Source of the DNA: SAR116 cluster bacterium
GTDB lineage: Bacteria > Pseudomonadota > Alphaproteobacteria > Puniceispirillales > Puniceispirillaceae
Assembly: GCA_004212735.1 (NCBI GenBank)
Contig: SHBD01000003.1
Span: 124,001-188,000 of the forward strand
Direction of reading: 5' to 3'
DNA: 64,000 nt
In this document: positions 52,597 through 62,273 of the stretch, in pieces
Layout: each line of letters begins with the position of its first letter
How positions within the stretch are numbered: the stretch's first letter is position 1
The notes under the pieces: generated by a model
Database searches by the model: none
What the model was told of the DNA's origin: nothing
What the model saw: only the letters and a program-made list of their open reading frames with translations
Position numbers and translations under genes: made by a program

Positions 52597-52622
52597 TGCC
52601 CTTTACTTGCCCAAATATGCCC
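52597..52622. repeat. Three TGCCC direct repeats at helical spacing
   Basis: TGCCC occurs at 52597, 52608 and 52618, that is 11 then 10 bases apart, directly after the operator-like palindrome. They sit on one face of the helix, as sites for a cooperative regulator might. I see no gene in the 200-base gap. Confidence 0.3.
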
Positions 52623-52733
52623 AGACTATCACACTCAACTCAAATAAGGTCTTGCTAAGTTAGCGGTGATATTCGAATCTTTTTCCGAGAAAAAAGCCGA
52701 TTTATCAAGGCTTGTTGGATTTGGGGGAATCGG

Positions 52734-53471
52734 GTGCTTCAGATTAATGATGTGCACGCTGGCTATGGCAATCTGAAAATATTGCGTGGCGTGAATATGC
52801 AGGTGCCAACTGGTGGTATCGTCACGCTGCTTGGTGGTAACGGTACTGGTAAATCCACTTTGCTGAAGGCTGTTTCAGGATTGATCCCATTGATGGAGGG
52901 TGAGGTTCTGTTCGATGGTGTAGGCCTTTCGGGCATGAAACCTCATGAACGGATGCGCCTTGGCCTTGTTCAGGTAACCCAGGCCAAAGAGGCCTACCCA
53001 GCGATGACGGTTGAGGAAAATCTGGTGCTTGGCGCCTACACCCGCCGTGACCGCGCAGCTGCCGCGGTAGATCTGGAACGCGTCTACGAATTTTTTCCGG
53101 TACTTCGCGAGAGACGCAAGCAATTGTCTGGCACTTTATCTGGTGGTGAAGTTCAAATGTTGGTAATTGGTCGTGGCCTGATGGCCAAGCCAAAAATGCT
53201 GATGCTTGATGAACCCAGTGCTGCGCTGGCGCCGAAAGTTGTGTTGGAGATTTTTTCCAACATCAACCGGATTGCCAAGACTGGCGTGACAATTCTGGTT
53301 GTTGAACAGAATGTGCGGATGGCGCTGATCCTTGCCCAATATGGTTACATCATTCGGGATGGTGTAATCATGATGGAGGGTGAGGCAAAAAAATTGATCA
53401 GCGATCCGGCTGTCAAGGAGTCTTTCCTTGGTGGCTCAGTGGCAAATTCATCTAAGGCGCTCAGGAAATGA
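52734..53471 (+). CDS. livF: ABC transporter ATPase, branched-chain amino acid type (LivF-like)
   Basis: A 245-residue ATPase. Walker A is GGNGTGKST, the signature is TLSGGEVQMLVIGRGLMAKPKMLMLDEPSAALAPKV (with Walker B), and the switch is VVEQNVRMAL. The pattern VTLLGGNGTGKSTLLKAVSGLIPLMEGEVLFDG is LivF-like. A GTG start follows GGGGGAATCGG. The usual order puts LivF last; here it leads the operon. The family carries amino acids, but also aromatic acids and amides, so the ligand is open. Confidence 0.92.
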   Translation: MLQINDVHAGYGNLKILRGVNMQVPTGGIVTLLGGNGTGKSTLLKAVSGLIPLMEGEVLFDGVGLSGMKPHERMRLGLVQVTQAKEAYPAMTVEENLVLGAYTRRDRAAAAVDLERVYEFFPVLRERRKQLSGTLSGGEVQMLVIGRGLMAKPKMLMLDEPSAALAPKVVLEIFSNINRIAKTGVTILVVEQNVRMALILAQYGYIIRDGVIMMEGEAKKLISDPAVKESFLGGSVANSSKALRK

Positions 53472-53498
53472 GCTGCAGTACCGCGGGGAAAAGATAAC

Positions 53499-54410
53499 AT
53501 GGGTTTTGATTATAACTCGCTGTTAGCATTTATCATTTTTGGCGTCACGATTGGCGTTGTCTATGGCATTGTCGCCCTTGGCATTTCGTTGATTTATTCA
53601 GGTTTGGATATTGTGCATTTTGCCCACGGTGAGATGTATATGTTCGGAGCCTTTTTTGGCCTTGTTCTTGCCCACAATGTTGGTGTTCCTTATCCAATTG
53701 CATTGATTGGGGCAATGGTGCTTACCGCATTGCTGGGAATGGCGGTGGAACGGGTATTCTACCGACGCCTTACCCGTGCTGGTGGAGGTTATACAGTTGC
53801 TGGCATGGGGATGATCATTTGCGGATTTGGTATGTCTGTAGCGCTTGTGAATGTCGCCTATTTTATTTGGGGCGCAGAGGCCGAGCCTTTCCGAGCCAAC
53901 CTTGACTATATTCCCCGATTGAGTTTTCCCGGAGATATTGAGGTCCCTGAAAGTTATGTACTGACGGCGATTATTTCTGTCGCCTTGATGGCTGCTCTGC
54001 ATTACTTCCTTCGTCATACAAAAACTGGCTTGGCTGTCAGAGCGGTTGCCCACAACAAGGATATCGCTTATCTGATGGGAATTAACGTCCCATTGATGAT
54101 CTCCTTGATCTTTGGTCTTGCTTGCGGACTTGGGGCGGCCGCGGGAGTATTGATTGGGCCGATGCAGTCGGTTCAAGTTGAAATGGGTTACTTGATGCTT
54201 ATGAAAGCCTTCGCGGCTGCTGTGGTTGGCGGATTTGGCTCGCTGCCGGGAGCAATCATTGGTGGTATAATGGTAGGCGTGTTCGAAAATCTTGGCGCGG
54301 CCTACATTTCGGCAAGCCATAAAGATATTTATGCATTTTTGCTGTTGATCCTTGTGCTGATGTTTAAACCATCAGGGCTGTTGGGGGTTGACGCAAAAGT
54401 AAAGGCGTAG
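53499..54410 (+). CDS. livH: ABC transporter permease, branched-chain amino acid type (LivH-like)
   Basis: A 303-residue inner membrane permease with eight or so helices. The family marker is GLDIVHFAHGEMYMFGAFFG near residue 33, and HTKTGLAVRAVAHNKDIAYLMGINV is the ATPase-contact loop. KAFAAAVVGGFGSLPGAIIGGIMVG is conserved at the C-terminus. It follows LivF by 27 bases and precedes the binding protein. Confidence 0.92.
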   Translation: MGFDYNSLLAFIIFGVTIGVVYGIVALGISLIYSGLDIVHFAHGEMYMFGAFFGLVLAHNVGVPYPIALIGAMVLTALLGMAVERVFYRRLTRAGGGYTVAGMGMIICGFGMSVALVNVAYFIWGAEAEPFRANLDYIPRLSFPGDIEVPESYVLTAIISVALMAALHYFLRHTKTGLAVRAVAHNKDIAYLMGINVPLMISLIFGLACGLGAAAGVLIGPMQSVQVEMGYLMLMKAFAAAVVGGFGSLPGAIIGGIMVGVFENLGAAYISASHKDIYAFLLLILVLMFKPSGLLGVDAKVKA

Positions 54411-54466
54411 TGATTGAAAAATCATTACAAGGGTATTCAACCTAGATAAGAAAACTGGAGGAAAAA

Positions 54467-55663
54467 ATGCGAATATTAAATAAAATGTTTGCCGGTGTAG
54501 TTGCTGCCGGTATCGGCATTACTGCCACCGCTGCCTTCGCTGACGATATCAGAGTCGGCATTACCATGAGAATGGTGAGTGAGAATGGTCAAGCCTATGG
54601 CCAGATGATGATGGATGAAATCAAGGGTATAAATGAATCGGGCGGTATCAATGGCAACATGATCAAAGCCACCCTAATGAATGACGAATGCAAGTCAGAC
54701 AAGGGTGTCGCTAATGCGAACAAAATGGTGTTTCAGGAAAAGGTTCACCTCCTAATTGGCTCAAGTTGCTCGTCAGTGACACTCCCTATTGTGGACGTTA
54801 CAGCCAAAGCCGGCGTGCCGCAGTTGGTTCCTCACTCAACTAATTCAAAAATCACCCAAAAAGGAAGTGAGTGGATTTTCCGTGTTCCTGTCTCAGGCCG
54901 TTACTATGGTGGGGTAAATGCCAAATATGTTGGCGAGAATATTGGAACGAAAATCGCTTATATCTGTGCAGCAGATGCTGCGTCTGTTGGTGATTGTGCC
55001 AACATGGAAAAGCAGATGAAGGCCCGCTTTGGAGTAGAGCCTGCGTATCGTGCTGACGTGCAGGAGAAGGAAGTGGATTTCCGCTCGCATATGCAGAAAA
55101 TTAAGTCAATGGATGTTGATGGAATTCTTGTTGCTGCTCTTGCAGAGACAATGGCACGTGCGCTTGTTCAGTCGTATGAGGCTGGCATTGGTGAAGATGT
55201 CCGCCGCATCGGTTCGTCATCAGCATCAAATGCTCCTGTGCCAAAGATTGCTGGAGACGCAGCAAAAGGTGTGTTTTTCACAGCTGCGTACGCCGCTGCT
55301 GACCAGCGTCCGATTGCCAAACTTTTCAACGAAATGGTAAAGACACGTTATGGCATTCACGCGCCGGACCATGATTTTTCACAAGCATATGATTTGGTGA
55401 GAATTATGGAAATTGCGCTCAAGAACACAAACTTCACAGGCTCTCTTGCCGATGACCGTACGGCTATTCGCGACGCAATTGCCAATGTTCAGGGGTACGA
55501 GGGACTTGCTTCAGGCCCAATCAGTTTCTGTGCTGCGGCAACACCACAGTGTCGTGACGGTAACAGAACAGCTGTTCTGATCGGTTACACAAAGGGCGGT
55601 GAGAACTTTGAAACAGAGGTTCTGGCCCGCGTGACTATGGAGCCGGATTTTGGCCTGGAATAG
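54467..55663 (+). CDS. ABC transporter periplasmic binding protein, branched-chain amino acid type
   Basis: A 398-residue secreted receptor with a clear signal peptide (residues 1-25, ending AFA-DDI). The type 1 fold pattern IRVGITMRMVSENGQAYGQMMMDEIKGINESGGINGNMI is present. Two Cys pairs are possible: DECKSD with SSCSS, and YICAADAASVGDC. Family ligands range from leucine to amides, urea and aromatic acids. No fixed ligand can be assigned. A 10-base hairpin follows the gene. Confidence 0.9.
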   Translation: MRILNKMFAGVVAAGIGITATAAFADDIRVGITMRMVSENGQAYGQMMMDEIKGINESGGINGNMIKATLMNDECKSDKGVANANKMVFQEKVHLLIGSSCSSVTLPIVDVTAKAGVPQLVPHSTNSKITQKGSEWIFRVPVSGRYYGGVNAKYVGENIGTKIAYICAADAASVGDCANMEKQMKARFGVEPAYRADVQEKEVDFRSHMQKIKSMDVDGILVAALAETMARALVQSYEAGIGEDVRRIGSSSASNAPVPKIAGDAAKGVFFTAAYAAADQRPIAKLFNEMVKTRYGIHAPDHDFSQAYDLVRIMEIALKNTNFTGSLADDRTAIRDAIANVQGYEGLASGPISFCAAATPQCRDGNRTAVLIGYTKGGENFETEVLARVTMEPDFGLE

Positions 55664-55685
55664 GTCTATAATTCGCTAAAATAAG

Positions 55686-55709
55686 CGGTGCAGGCAACGG
55701 CCTGCACCG
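55686..55709 (+). other. 10-bp hairpin after the binding-protein gene
   Basis: CGGTGCAGGC and GCCTGCACCG flank a 4-base loop, with no T tract. Its position between binding-protein and permease genes matches the hairpin at 32738, suggesting control of subunit ratio. Confidence 0.6.
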
Positions 55710-55758
55710 ACGCCTGACACCTTCAAATAATTTGTCCTAACGCGGGGAACTAATTCTC

Positions 55759-56844
55759 ATGGGAATTCTGTCATTCATGGCTGACTTCATTGACAGTCTG
55801 GCAAAACGCCACCGGCTTTTGCCATGGCTTCTTGCCTATGCATTGTTATTGCCACTGCCATTTGTTCTGACAATTCTTTTTAATGAATATCTGATCGATT
55901 TGGCAAACCGTATCTGCCTTTTCATTCTGCTGGCAGTGGGTCTTAACATCGTGAAGGGATTTTGTGGGCAGGTTACTGTCGGCCACATCGGCCTTTATGC
56001 AATTGGTGCCGTTACATCTGCTGTGTTGTCCTTGGAACCTGGCGGATTTGGTGGTGCTTTGGGCTTTGGGTGGCCTATATGGGCAGCTATTCCGACAGCG
56101 GTACTTGTGACGGCCTTTGCAGGACTAATCATAGGTCTGCCATCAGTACGTTTAGAAGGCGCTTACCTTGCCCTCGCAACATTGGGCCTTGGCGAATCAG
56201 TGCGTATTTTTATCGCCGTGACACCAGCGTTGGGATCAAGTACGGGCCTGATGATGATCCCTGCGCCTAGAATTGGCTCGTTCGTTTTTGACAGCTTCAC
56301 AAGCTATTATTATCTCGTGATGACGGCAGCCATTACTGGGATCTATTTCTCTTTTTCAATCCTTCGATCGGCAACTGGTCGCGCTTTTCAAGCCATCCGT
56401 GAAGATACAATTGCTGCCTCCGTCAATGGTATCAATGTAGTGAAATATAAGTTGCTCGCTTTTGTCTTAAGCGCAATTTACGCCGGTCTTGCCGGTGCGC
56501 TGTTCGCGCACATGCCACCTGGCTATCTTCATCACAATAATTTTACCGTGATTGAGATGGTCACATTGTTGTTAATGGTGGTCCTTGGGGGCATTGGCAA
56601 CGTCTGGGGAGGTGTGATTGGAGCAATTGTAGTTGCGATTGCCTACGACCAAACAAAGGATCTGGTTTTCTATTTCATGGATAGACCAATTGTCTTTCAG
56701 CCGTTGGTATTTGGCCTGTCCATGGTTTTGCTAGTTTTGTTCATGCCCCGCGGTATCGGTGGTTGGATTGAGGATTTCCAGCGTAACCGCAGGTTCGTTC
56801 GTAGAAGTGAGGAGAGACTGAGTGGCACTGCTAGAAACCCGTAA
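55759..56844 (+). CDS. livM: ABC transporter permease, branched-chain amino acid type (LivM-like)
   Basis: A 361-residue membrane protein. It has RICLFILLAVGLNIVKGFCGQVTVGHIGLYAIGAVTSA and YLALATLGLGESVRIF, which are LivM markers. The ATPase-contact loop is SATGRAFQAIREDTIAASVNGINVVKYKLLAF, and it ends in a basic tail (QRNRRFVRRSEE). It follows the binding protein after the hairpin, and its end overlaps LivG by 23 bases. Confidence 0.92.
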   Translation: MGILSFMADFIDSLAKRHRLLPWLLAYALLLPLPFVLTILFNEYLIDLANRICLFILLAVGLNIVKGFCGQVTVGHIGLYAIGAVTSAVLSLEPGGFGGALGFGWPIWAAIPTAVLVTAFAGLIIGLPSVRLEGAYLALATLGLGESVRIFIAVTPALGSSTGLMMIPAPRIGSFVFDSFTSYYYLVMTAAITGIYFSFSILRSATGRAFQAIREDTIAASVNGINVVKYKLLAFVLSAIYAGLAGALFAHMPPGYLHHNNFTVIEMVTLLLMVVLGGIGNVWGGVIGAIVVAIAYDQTKDLVFYFMDRPIVFQPLVFGLSMVLLVLFMPRGIGGWIEDFQRNRRFVRRSEERLSGTARNP

Positions 56845-57622
56845 TCTGAGCAAGAGCTTTGGTGGCCTGCAGGCGATCAATAACGTAAGTCTTAAAGTTG
56901 AGCCGAATACAGTGCATGGCCTGATTGGGCCAAATGGCTCAGGCAAATCAACATTCTTCAACTTGCTGACAGGTGTCTATCAGCCGGATGCAGGAAGCTA
57001 TATCGAGTTCGACAATATTAATGTGACCGGTAAGCCGGCCCATTACATTGCGGAACATGGGCTTTCCAGAACCTTTCAACTGCTTCGGCTCTATGGTGAA
57101 TTGAGCGTATTGGACAATGTGCTGGTCGGGTATCACCCTCACACCAAATACAGTCCGTTTGCACCGTTCTTCAATGGCGCTGAAGTGCGCCGGCAGGACA
57201 AAATTGTCAAAGATGAAATGTTTGAGCTGCTTGAGTTCATCGGACTCGCTGAGCATGCCGAGATTCCAGCCGCTGAATTGTCTGGTGGACAACGCCGTCT
57301 GCTGGCGCTTGGTCGGGCAATTGCTATGCGTCCAAAGATGTTGTTGCTTGATGAACCCGGTGCGGGTCTGTCACCAGTCAATGTCGATAACCTCATGGCA
57401 ACCATTATGACATTGAAGGAGCGCTACAAACTGACCATTGTCGTTGTCGAGCATATCCTGAAAGTTGTGATGTCCACTTGTGACACCATCAGTGTTCTCG
57501 ACCATGGGCAGAAGATATCTGAAGGAACACCGGAATTCGTCAAGAACGACCCAGCGGTAATCGAGGCATATCTTGGCCGCGAGATGGCAGATGAGGATAT
57601 CAGGGCAGCGATGGACGCATAG
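56822..57622 (+). CDS. livG: ABC transporter ATPase, branched-chain amino acid type (LivG-like)
   Basis: A 266-residue ATPase. Walker A is GPNGSGKST, the signature is LSGGQRR, Walker B is MLLLDEPGAGL, and the switch is VVEHILKVV. It has the LivG-type insert YHPHTKYSPFAPFFNGAEVRRQ after the Q loop. The GTG start follows GAGGAGAGAC. It overlaps LivM by 23 bases and completes the transporter. Confidence 0.92.
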   Translation: MALLETRNLSKSFGGLQAINNVSLKVEPNTVHGLIGPNGSGKSTFFNLLTGVYQPDAGSYIEFDNINVTGKPAHYIAEHGLSRTFQLLRLYGELSVLDNVLVGYHPHTKYSPFAPFFNGAEVRRQDKIVKDEMFELLEFIGLAEHAEIPAAELSGGQRRLLALGRAIAMRPKMLLLDEPGAGLSPVNVDNLMATIMTLKERYKLTIVVVEHILKVVMSTCDTISVLDHGQKISEGTPEFVKNDPAVIEAYLGREMADEDIRAAMDA

Positions 57623-57780
57623 GTCTGGGAGCTTCAACAAATCGAACACAAAAATGCGGTTAGGCTGCTTAGGGACGTAGGGTTTTTTTAAAAAATCTGA
57701 GCCACGCTAACTTGCAGAGTATCGCAATTTCAATGTGTTGGAGGTGACAATCATCCTGCGTCAATGCTGAGCAGGACTTC

Positions 57781-58782
57781 GTGGGTTATGGCGGTTCGCC
57801 CGTTGACGTTGGCTGGTTGGTCGGTGATTACGGTCTTGAAATCATGCTGTTTCAGCCATTTCGTGATTTTGAGGGGCTTCCGGAGCCGTATCGTAGTCGT
57901 GCCTTTGATCGGGCCGAGCGAAAATTTGACTTGATGAATGACCTTGGTGTGGATCTGGTGCTTGTGTGTTCGAACATTTCACCTGCTGCGCTTGGCGGCA
58001 TTGATCGGACGGCAGATGATTTTGCCGAGCTTGGTGAGCGCGCCAAGGCAAAGAATATTCGGATTGGCTATGAAGCATTGGCCTGGGGTCGGCACATCAA
58101 CGATCATCGTGATGCGTGGGAAGTGACTCGGCGGGCAGATCATAGCAATGTCGGAATTATTCTCAATAGTTTTCACACGTTGGGACGCAAGGTAGATCCG
58201 GACTCCATCCGCTCCATTCTCGGCGACAAGATATTTTTCGTGCAACTTGCTGATGCACCCAGAATTGACATGGATCTGTTTTATTGGTGTCGGCATTTTC
58301 GCAATATGCCCGGAGAGGGTGACTTGGCAGTCGTTGATTTCATGCGCGCGGTTGCGGCAACCGGTTATCATCGGCCGTTGTCGCTGGAGATTTTTAATGA
58401 CCAATTCCGGGGAGGAAGCCCGCTGACCATTGCCCGGGACGGGCATCGGTCACTGGTAAGTCTGATGGATGATGTTCGCCGCTTGGAGTCGGACATTTAC
58501 CTTGATGTTGCCCCGATGCCGCCGCGCAGCAGATGTCATGGTTTCGAGTTTATTGAATTTACCTCCAACGAGCAGGAAGCGGAGGAATCGTTTTTCAGCC
58601 GGTTAAAGGCCATGTATGTACTCTATGATGAAGACGAGAATGGTAGTTTCTTCCAGCTTTACAGCCGGTCTTGGGGCGACGAGCTGTTCTTTGAAATTGT
58701 GCAGCGTGATGATGGTTACGAGGGTTATGGCGCGGCCAATGCACCTTTCAGAGTCGCCGCGCAGAAACGGGATCTTGCTTGA
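57781..58782 (+). pseudogene. Degenerate 3-dehydroshikimate dehydratase (QuiC1-type) remnant
   Basis: An open frame of 333 codons (GTG start) that resembles QuiC1, normally about 600-635 residues: a dehydroshikimate dehydratase barrel with a C-terminal HPPD-like domain. FQPFRDFEG, RAERKFDLMNDLG and IGYEALAWGRH match the barrel. The first barrel strand is missing. The Asp metal ligand is Asn here (NVGIILNSFHTL, residue 129). After the start of the VOC domain (HGFEFIEFT), about 250 residues appear deleted, then the C-terminus resumes at YVLYDEDENG and GYEGYGAANAP. Upstream in the same frame, beyond a TGA at 57745, lies LQSIAISM, like the QuiC start. A shortened functional barrel is the alternative. 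Confidence 0.6.
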
Positions 58783-58785
58783 CCG

Positions 58786-59613
58786 TCAGCCAGTGGTGGT
58801 CTGGCCTGCCTCGTTTCTTCGAAAGAAGGCAAGGAGAAAGACCAGCGTTAGCAACAAAATAACTGTCGGTGCCGGTGCGCTGTCGATCCAGAAACTGAGA
58901 TAGATGCCACCAATCATGGCGGCCATGGTCACCGCAATGGCGATTGGGATCATTCGCTTGAATTGGTTGGTCAGTAGAAAGGCTATCGCTCCGGGGGCGA
59001 TCAGCAATGAGATTGCCAATATCAAGCCCGCCGCTTTCAATGTGGCGACAATGGTCATGGACAATGCCGCAAGCAGTCCGAAATGAAGGGCTGCGACATT
59101 CAACCCGATAGCACTGGCTTGCACTGGATCAAAGGATTGCAGCAGGAGATCGGACCATTTGGCCATCAAAAACAAACTCACGCAGGTGGAGATTGTCAGG
59201 GCTGTGAGCAAGTCAGCGCCATCAACACCAAGCATGTTACCAAACAGGATGTGGTCGAGATGGATATCCGTCTCGATGCCCGTATAGAGAACCAGCCCGA
59301 GCGCAAACATTCCGGAAAACACCACACCCATGACGGTATCGCGCTTAACCCTACAATTTTCAGCCAGATACCCAGTTGTTAGGGCGCAACACATGCCAGC
59401 TGCAAACGCCCCGATCATCAGGGGGAGGTTCAGCAGATAAGCAAGCACAACGCCGGGCAGAATGGCATGACTTACCGCGTCCCCCATCAGTGACCAGCCT
59501 TTGACGATGAGAAAACACGATAGAAACGCAGTGGGTACAGCGATGATCAACCCAATGACAATGGCCTTTTGCATGAAGCCGAAGGTGAGGGGTTGCAGCA
59601 GAAGATCAATCAT
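58786..59613 (-). CDS. sitD: Manganese/iron ABC transporter permease (SitD-like)
   Basis: A 275-residue ABC-3 family permease with eight or nine helices. It contains KGWSLMGDAVSHAILPGVVLAYLL, the conserved His-containing segment of metal permeases, and SLLIAPGAIAFLLTNQFKR near residue 215. The ATG at 59613 overlaps the stop of the previous permease gene by four bases; frame readings from 59715 are inside the other gene. It ends four bases from the convergent QuiC-like remnant. Confidence 0.88.
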   Translation of the reverse strand: MIDLLLQPLTFGFMQKAIVIGLIIAVPTAFLSCFLIVKGWSLMGDAVSHAILPGVVLAYLLNLPLMIGAFAAGMCCALTTGYLAENCRVKRDTVMGVVFSGMFALGLVLYTGIETDIHLDHILFGNMLGVDGADLLTALTISTCVSLFLMAKWSDLLLQSFDPVQASAIGLNVAALHFGLLAALSMTIVATLKAAGLILAISLLIAPGAIAFLLTNQFKRMIPIAIAVTMAAMIGGIYLSFWIDSAPAPTVILLLTLVFLLAFFRRNEAGQTTTG

Positions 59614-60470
59614 TGGTGCAACCCTGAACGTGTAGTCGTCAGACTTCTTGTCGCTAAAAGGCCGTGCTTTGGGGCAAACAGAAAAGCAAGGCCAAACAGG
59701 ATTGTTTGCAGGCATATAATTATGCCGCCCGTTGCCCCGTCTAGAAAAAAGCTGGCATAGGCTCCGAGGAAGCTGGAGACCGATCCAATTATCACGCTGA
59801 GGACCAACAGACGCGGGAAATGATCTGTCAACAGATAGGCTGTTGCGCCCGGCGTGATCACAAGTGCTATCACCAGAAAGGCGCCAACTGTCTGCAATGC
59901 TGCAACACAGCAGGCAGACAATATAGTGAAAAAGATCAGGTTCAGTCTTTCCGGGTTCAGGCCTATAGAGCGCGCATGAGTCTCATCAAAGAATACAACC
60001 ATCAGGTCGCGCCATTTTAGCACAAGAACAACCAGTGAAATGAATCCGATCAGAAGAAGTTGCAATGTGTCATAAGGCGTGATTGCCAGAATGTTGCCAA
60101 GCGTGATGGTGTTCACGTCAACCGAGGTTGGCGACAGCGATATCAGAAATAACCCCAACCCGAAAAAGGAGCTGAAGATCAAGCCGATAACCGCATCTTC
60201 CTTTAGCGCCGTCCGCTGTTTGAGGAATAGCATTGCACCCGCAGCGAGACCACCTGAGAAGAACGCACCGATAACGAACGGCAGGCCGATCATGTAGGCC
60301 AGCGCGACACCAGGCACAATGGAGTGGGACAGGGCATCGCCAATTAGTGACCAGCCTTTGAGCATGAGATAGGCGGACAGAAAGGCGCAGACACCCCCGA
60401 CGAGGGCGCTAACCCACATCGCATTTGTCATATAGCCGTAGCTGAAAGGCAGCAGCAAGGTATCAGTCAT
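59610..60470 (-). CDS. sitC: Manganese/iron ABC transporter permease (SitC-like)
   Basis: A 286-residue ABC-3 permease, related to the next gene but distinct. The shared motif is [25 protein letters not shown], and [21 protein letters not shown] lies late. Two different permease genes identify the SitABCD/MntABCD class, not ZnuABC (one permease). The ATG at 60470 lies 8 bases inside the upstream ATPase gene. Confidence 0.88.
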   Translation of the reverse strand: MTDTLLLPFSYGYMTNAMWVSALVGGVCAFLSAYLMLKGWSLIGDALSHSIVPGVALAYMIGLPFVIGAFFSGGLAAGAMLFLKQRTALKEDAVIGLIFSSFFGLGLFLISLSPTSVDVNTITLGNILAITPYDTLQLLLIGFISLVVLVLKWRDLMVVFFDETHARSIGLNPERLNLIFFTILSACCVAALQTVGAFLVIALVITPGATAYLLTDHFPRLLVLSVIIGSVSSFLGAYASFFLDGATGGIIICLQTILFGLAFLFAPKHGLLATRSLTTTRSGLHQ

Positions 60471-61338
60471 TGATCTCTTCCTTGTTGCGCGCTGTCTGGT
60501 GCTTGCCATCATAGGTCACAAGCGGGCGTTCATCATCCGTCAGGATAGACACCTGCCGGCTGTCCATATCGTCGTGGAGATCCTTGCCGCCAATCACAAG
60601 ATGTCGCAGCACCCCACCAAATGCCGACTCGAGATGTTCGTGTGTAAAGTTTGTCGCAATCGGCCCGTGGTTCAGCACCGTGCCATTAACCATGACAACA
60701 TGATCGCAGAATTCCGGTACCGAACCAAGATTGTGTGTCGAGACGAGGATCACACATCCCTCATCACGAAGGGTCCGCAACAAGGTAATGATGGCATCTT
60801 CGGTTTGTACATCAACGCCCGTAAAAGGCTCATCCAACAGGATAACCTGTCCCTGTTGAGCGAGGGCACGGGCAATAAAGACACGCTTCCTCTGGCCGCC
60901 TGACAACTCACCAATCTGCCGGTCCCGGAAAGCACTCATGCCAACCCGGTCGAGTGCCTCATCAACGGCTTTATGGTCTGCGGCGCTCGGGATGCGCAGC
61001 AGGCCCATATGGCCATAGCGGCCCATCATCACCACATCCCCCACCAGTACCGGAAAGGACCAGTCAACCTCCTCTGATTGCGGCACATAGGCAACCAGGC
61101 GTAATTTCAATGCCTGCTTTATTGAGTTGCCAAGGATGCTGATGTCACCATTTGCAATTGGGACGAACCCCATCAAGGCTTTGAAAAGTGTCGATTTGCC
61201 AGCGCCATTTACTCCTACCAGACCACTTATGGTGCCGGTCTTTATGGAGAAACTGGCGTCGTGCAGTGCTGTATGCCCATTTTTGTAGCGGACTGTCAGA
61301 TCGCGAACAACGATGGCAATGTCTGTCTCCCTTTCCAT
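60463..61338 (-). CDS. sitB: Manganese/iron ABC transporter ATPase (SitB-like)
   Basis: A 291-residue ATPase. Walker A is GVNGAGKST, the Q loop is [26 protein letters not shown], the signature is [17 protein letters not shown], Walker B is [12 protein letters not shown] and the switch is STHNL. The stretch [12 protein letters not shown] is characteristic of metal (MntB/SitB/ZnuC) transporters. A C-terminal tail of about 50 residues extends beyond the usual domain. It overlaps the binding protein by one base. Confidence 0.9.
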   Translation of the reverse strand: MERETDIAIVVRDLTVRYKNGHTALHDASFSIKTGTISGLVGVNGAGKSTLFKALMGFVPIANGDISILGNSIKQALKLRLVAYVPQSEEVDWSFPVLVGDVVMMGRYGHMGLLRIPSAADHKAVDEALDRVGMSAFRDRQIGELSGGQRKRVFIARALAQQGQVILLDEPFTGVDVQTEDAIITLLRTLRDEGCVILVSTHNLGSVPEFCDHVVMVNGTVLNHGPIATNFTHEHLESAFGGVLRHLVIGGKDLHDDMDSRQVSILTDDERPLVTYDGKHQTARNKEEIND

Positions 61339-62273
61339 CACAAAGCCTCCACCAGGCCATTCACTATAGTTGAGGTCGTGACTCGCAGCAAATCAATATA
61401 GGTGGGAACCGGGCCATCAGAAGCGCTCAGGCTATCAACATACAAAACGCCGCCAAAGATCGCATCGGTTTCGCGTGCTATCTGCTTGGCCGGGTCGTTG
61501 TTGACCGTGCTTTCACAGAAAACAGCAGGAATGTTGTGGGCGCGGATTTCATCAATGACCTTGCGAACCTGCTGTGGTGTTCCTTGTTGGTCCGCATTGA
61601 TTGGCCAAAGATAGAGTTCTTTTAGCCCTAGATCCTGGGCCAGATAGGTAAAGGCACCTTCACAGGTAACGAGCCATCTCCGGTCTTCTGGAATACGGTC
61701 AATCAGCCTGCGCAAAGGCATGATTGCGGCTGTGATGCGGGCTTTATAAGCGTCACCATTACGGCGGTAGATTTCAGCATGTTCAGGGTCATAAAGAGAG
61801 AAAGCGTCAACAATGTTATCGACATAGATCATCGCATTGTCAGGCGACATCCAAGCATGAGGGTTGGGTTTTCCCTGATAACTACCGTCGCGAATGCCAA
61901 GTGCCTGCACCCCGTTTGAGAGGGTCACTTGTGGCATATCACTCAAGTGACCGAAAAATTGTTCAAACCACAATTCAAGGTTCATTCCATTCCACAAAAC
62001 CAGATCAGAGTTCTGTGCTCGCAATATGTCGCGCGGGGTTGGTGAATAACGGTGAATTTCGGATCCTGGCTTGGTGATCGACTCAACGATAGCTTTATCG
62101 CCAGCGACATTGCGTGCCATATCTGCAATCACAGTAAAAGTGGTGATCGCCTTGACTCTCTCATCCGCATACGCGGCTGACCCGGCAAGGTTGCCGAATA
62201 TGATGCACATAAGGAAGCAGATCGCGATCTGTGCTGAACGGGCACTAAACCAAGCAGCCGTTGCTAAGGACAT
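61338..62273 (-). CDS. sitA: Manganese/iron ABC transporter binding protein (SitA-like)
   Basis: A 311-residue metal receptor of cluster A-I. A signal peptide is [21 protein letters not shown]. Expected metal ligands are His in [13 protein letters not shown], His in [10 protein letters not shown], Glu in VFCESTVNN, and Asp in [11 protein letters not shown]. This H-H-E-D set is typical of manganese or iron receptors rather than zinc, which has three His. The ATG at 62273 starts before the signal peptide. A DtxR/MntR-like palindrome lies in its promoter. Confidence 0.9.
   Translation of the reverse strand: MSLATAAWFSARSAQIAICFLMCIIFGNLAGSAAYADERVKAITTFTVIADMARNVAGDKAIVESITKPGSEIHRYSPTPRDILRAQNSDLVLWNGMNLELWFEQFFGHLSDMPQVTLSNGVQALGIRDGSYQGKPNPHAWMSPDNAMIYVDNIVDAFSLYDPEHAEIYRRNGDAYKARITAAIMPLRRLIDRIPEDRRWLVTCEGAFTYLAQDLGLKELYLWPINADQQGTPQQVRKVIDEIRAHNIPAVFCESTVNNDPAKQIARETDAIFGGVLYVDSLSASDGPVPTYIDLLRVTTSTIVNGLVEAL

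Noticed and set aside
57660-57700. Run of seven Ts after livG as a terminator
   Set aside because: No convincing stem precedes the T run; it is part of an A/T palindrome only.
58786-61338. Zinc transporter ZnuABC identity for the metal operon
   Set aside because: Two different permease genes and an H-H-E-D binding site fit manganese/iron SitABCD or MntABCD better.
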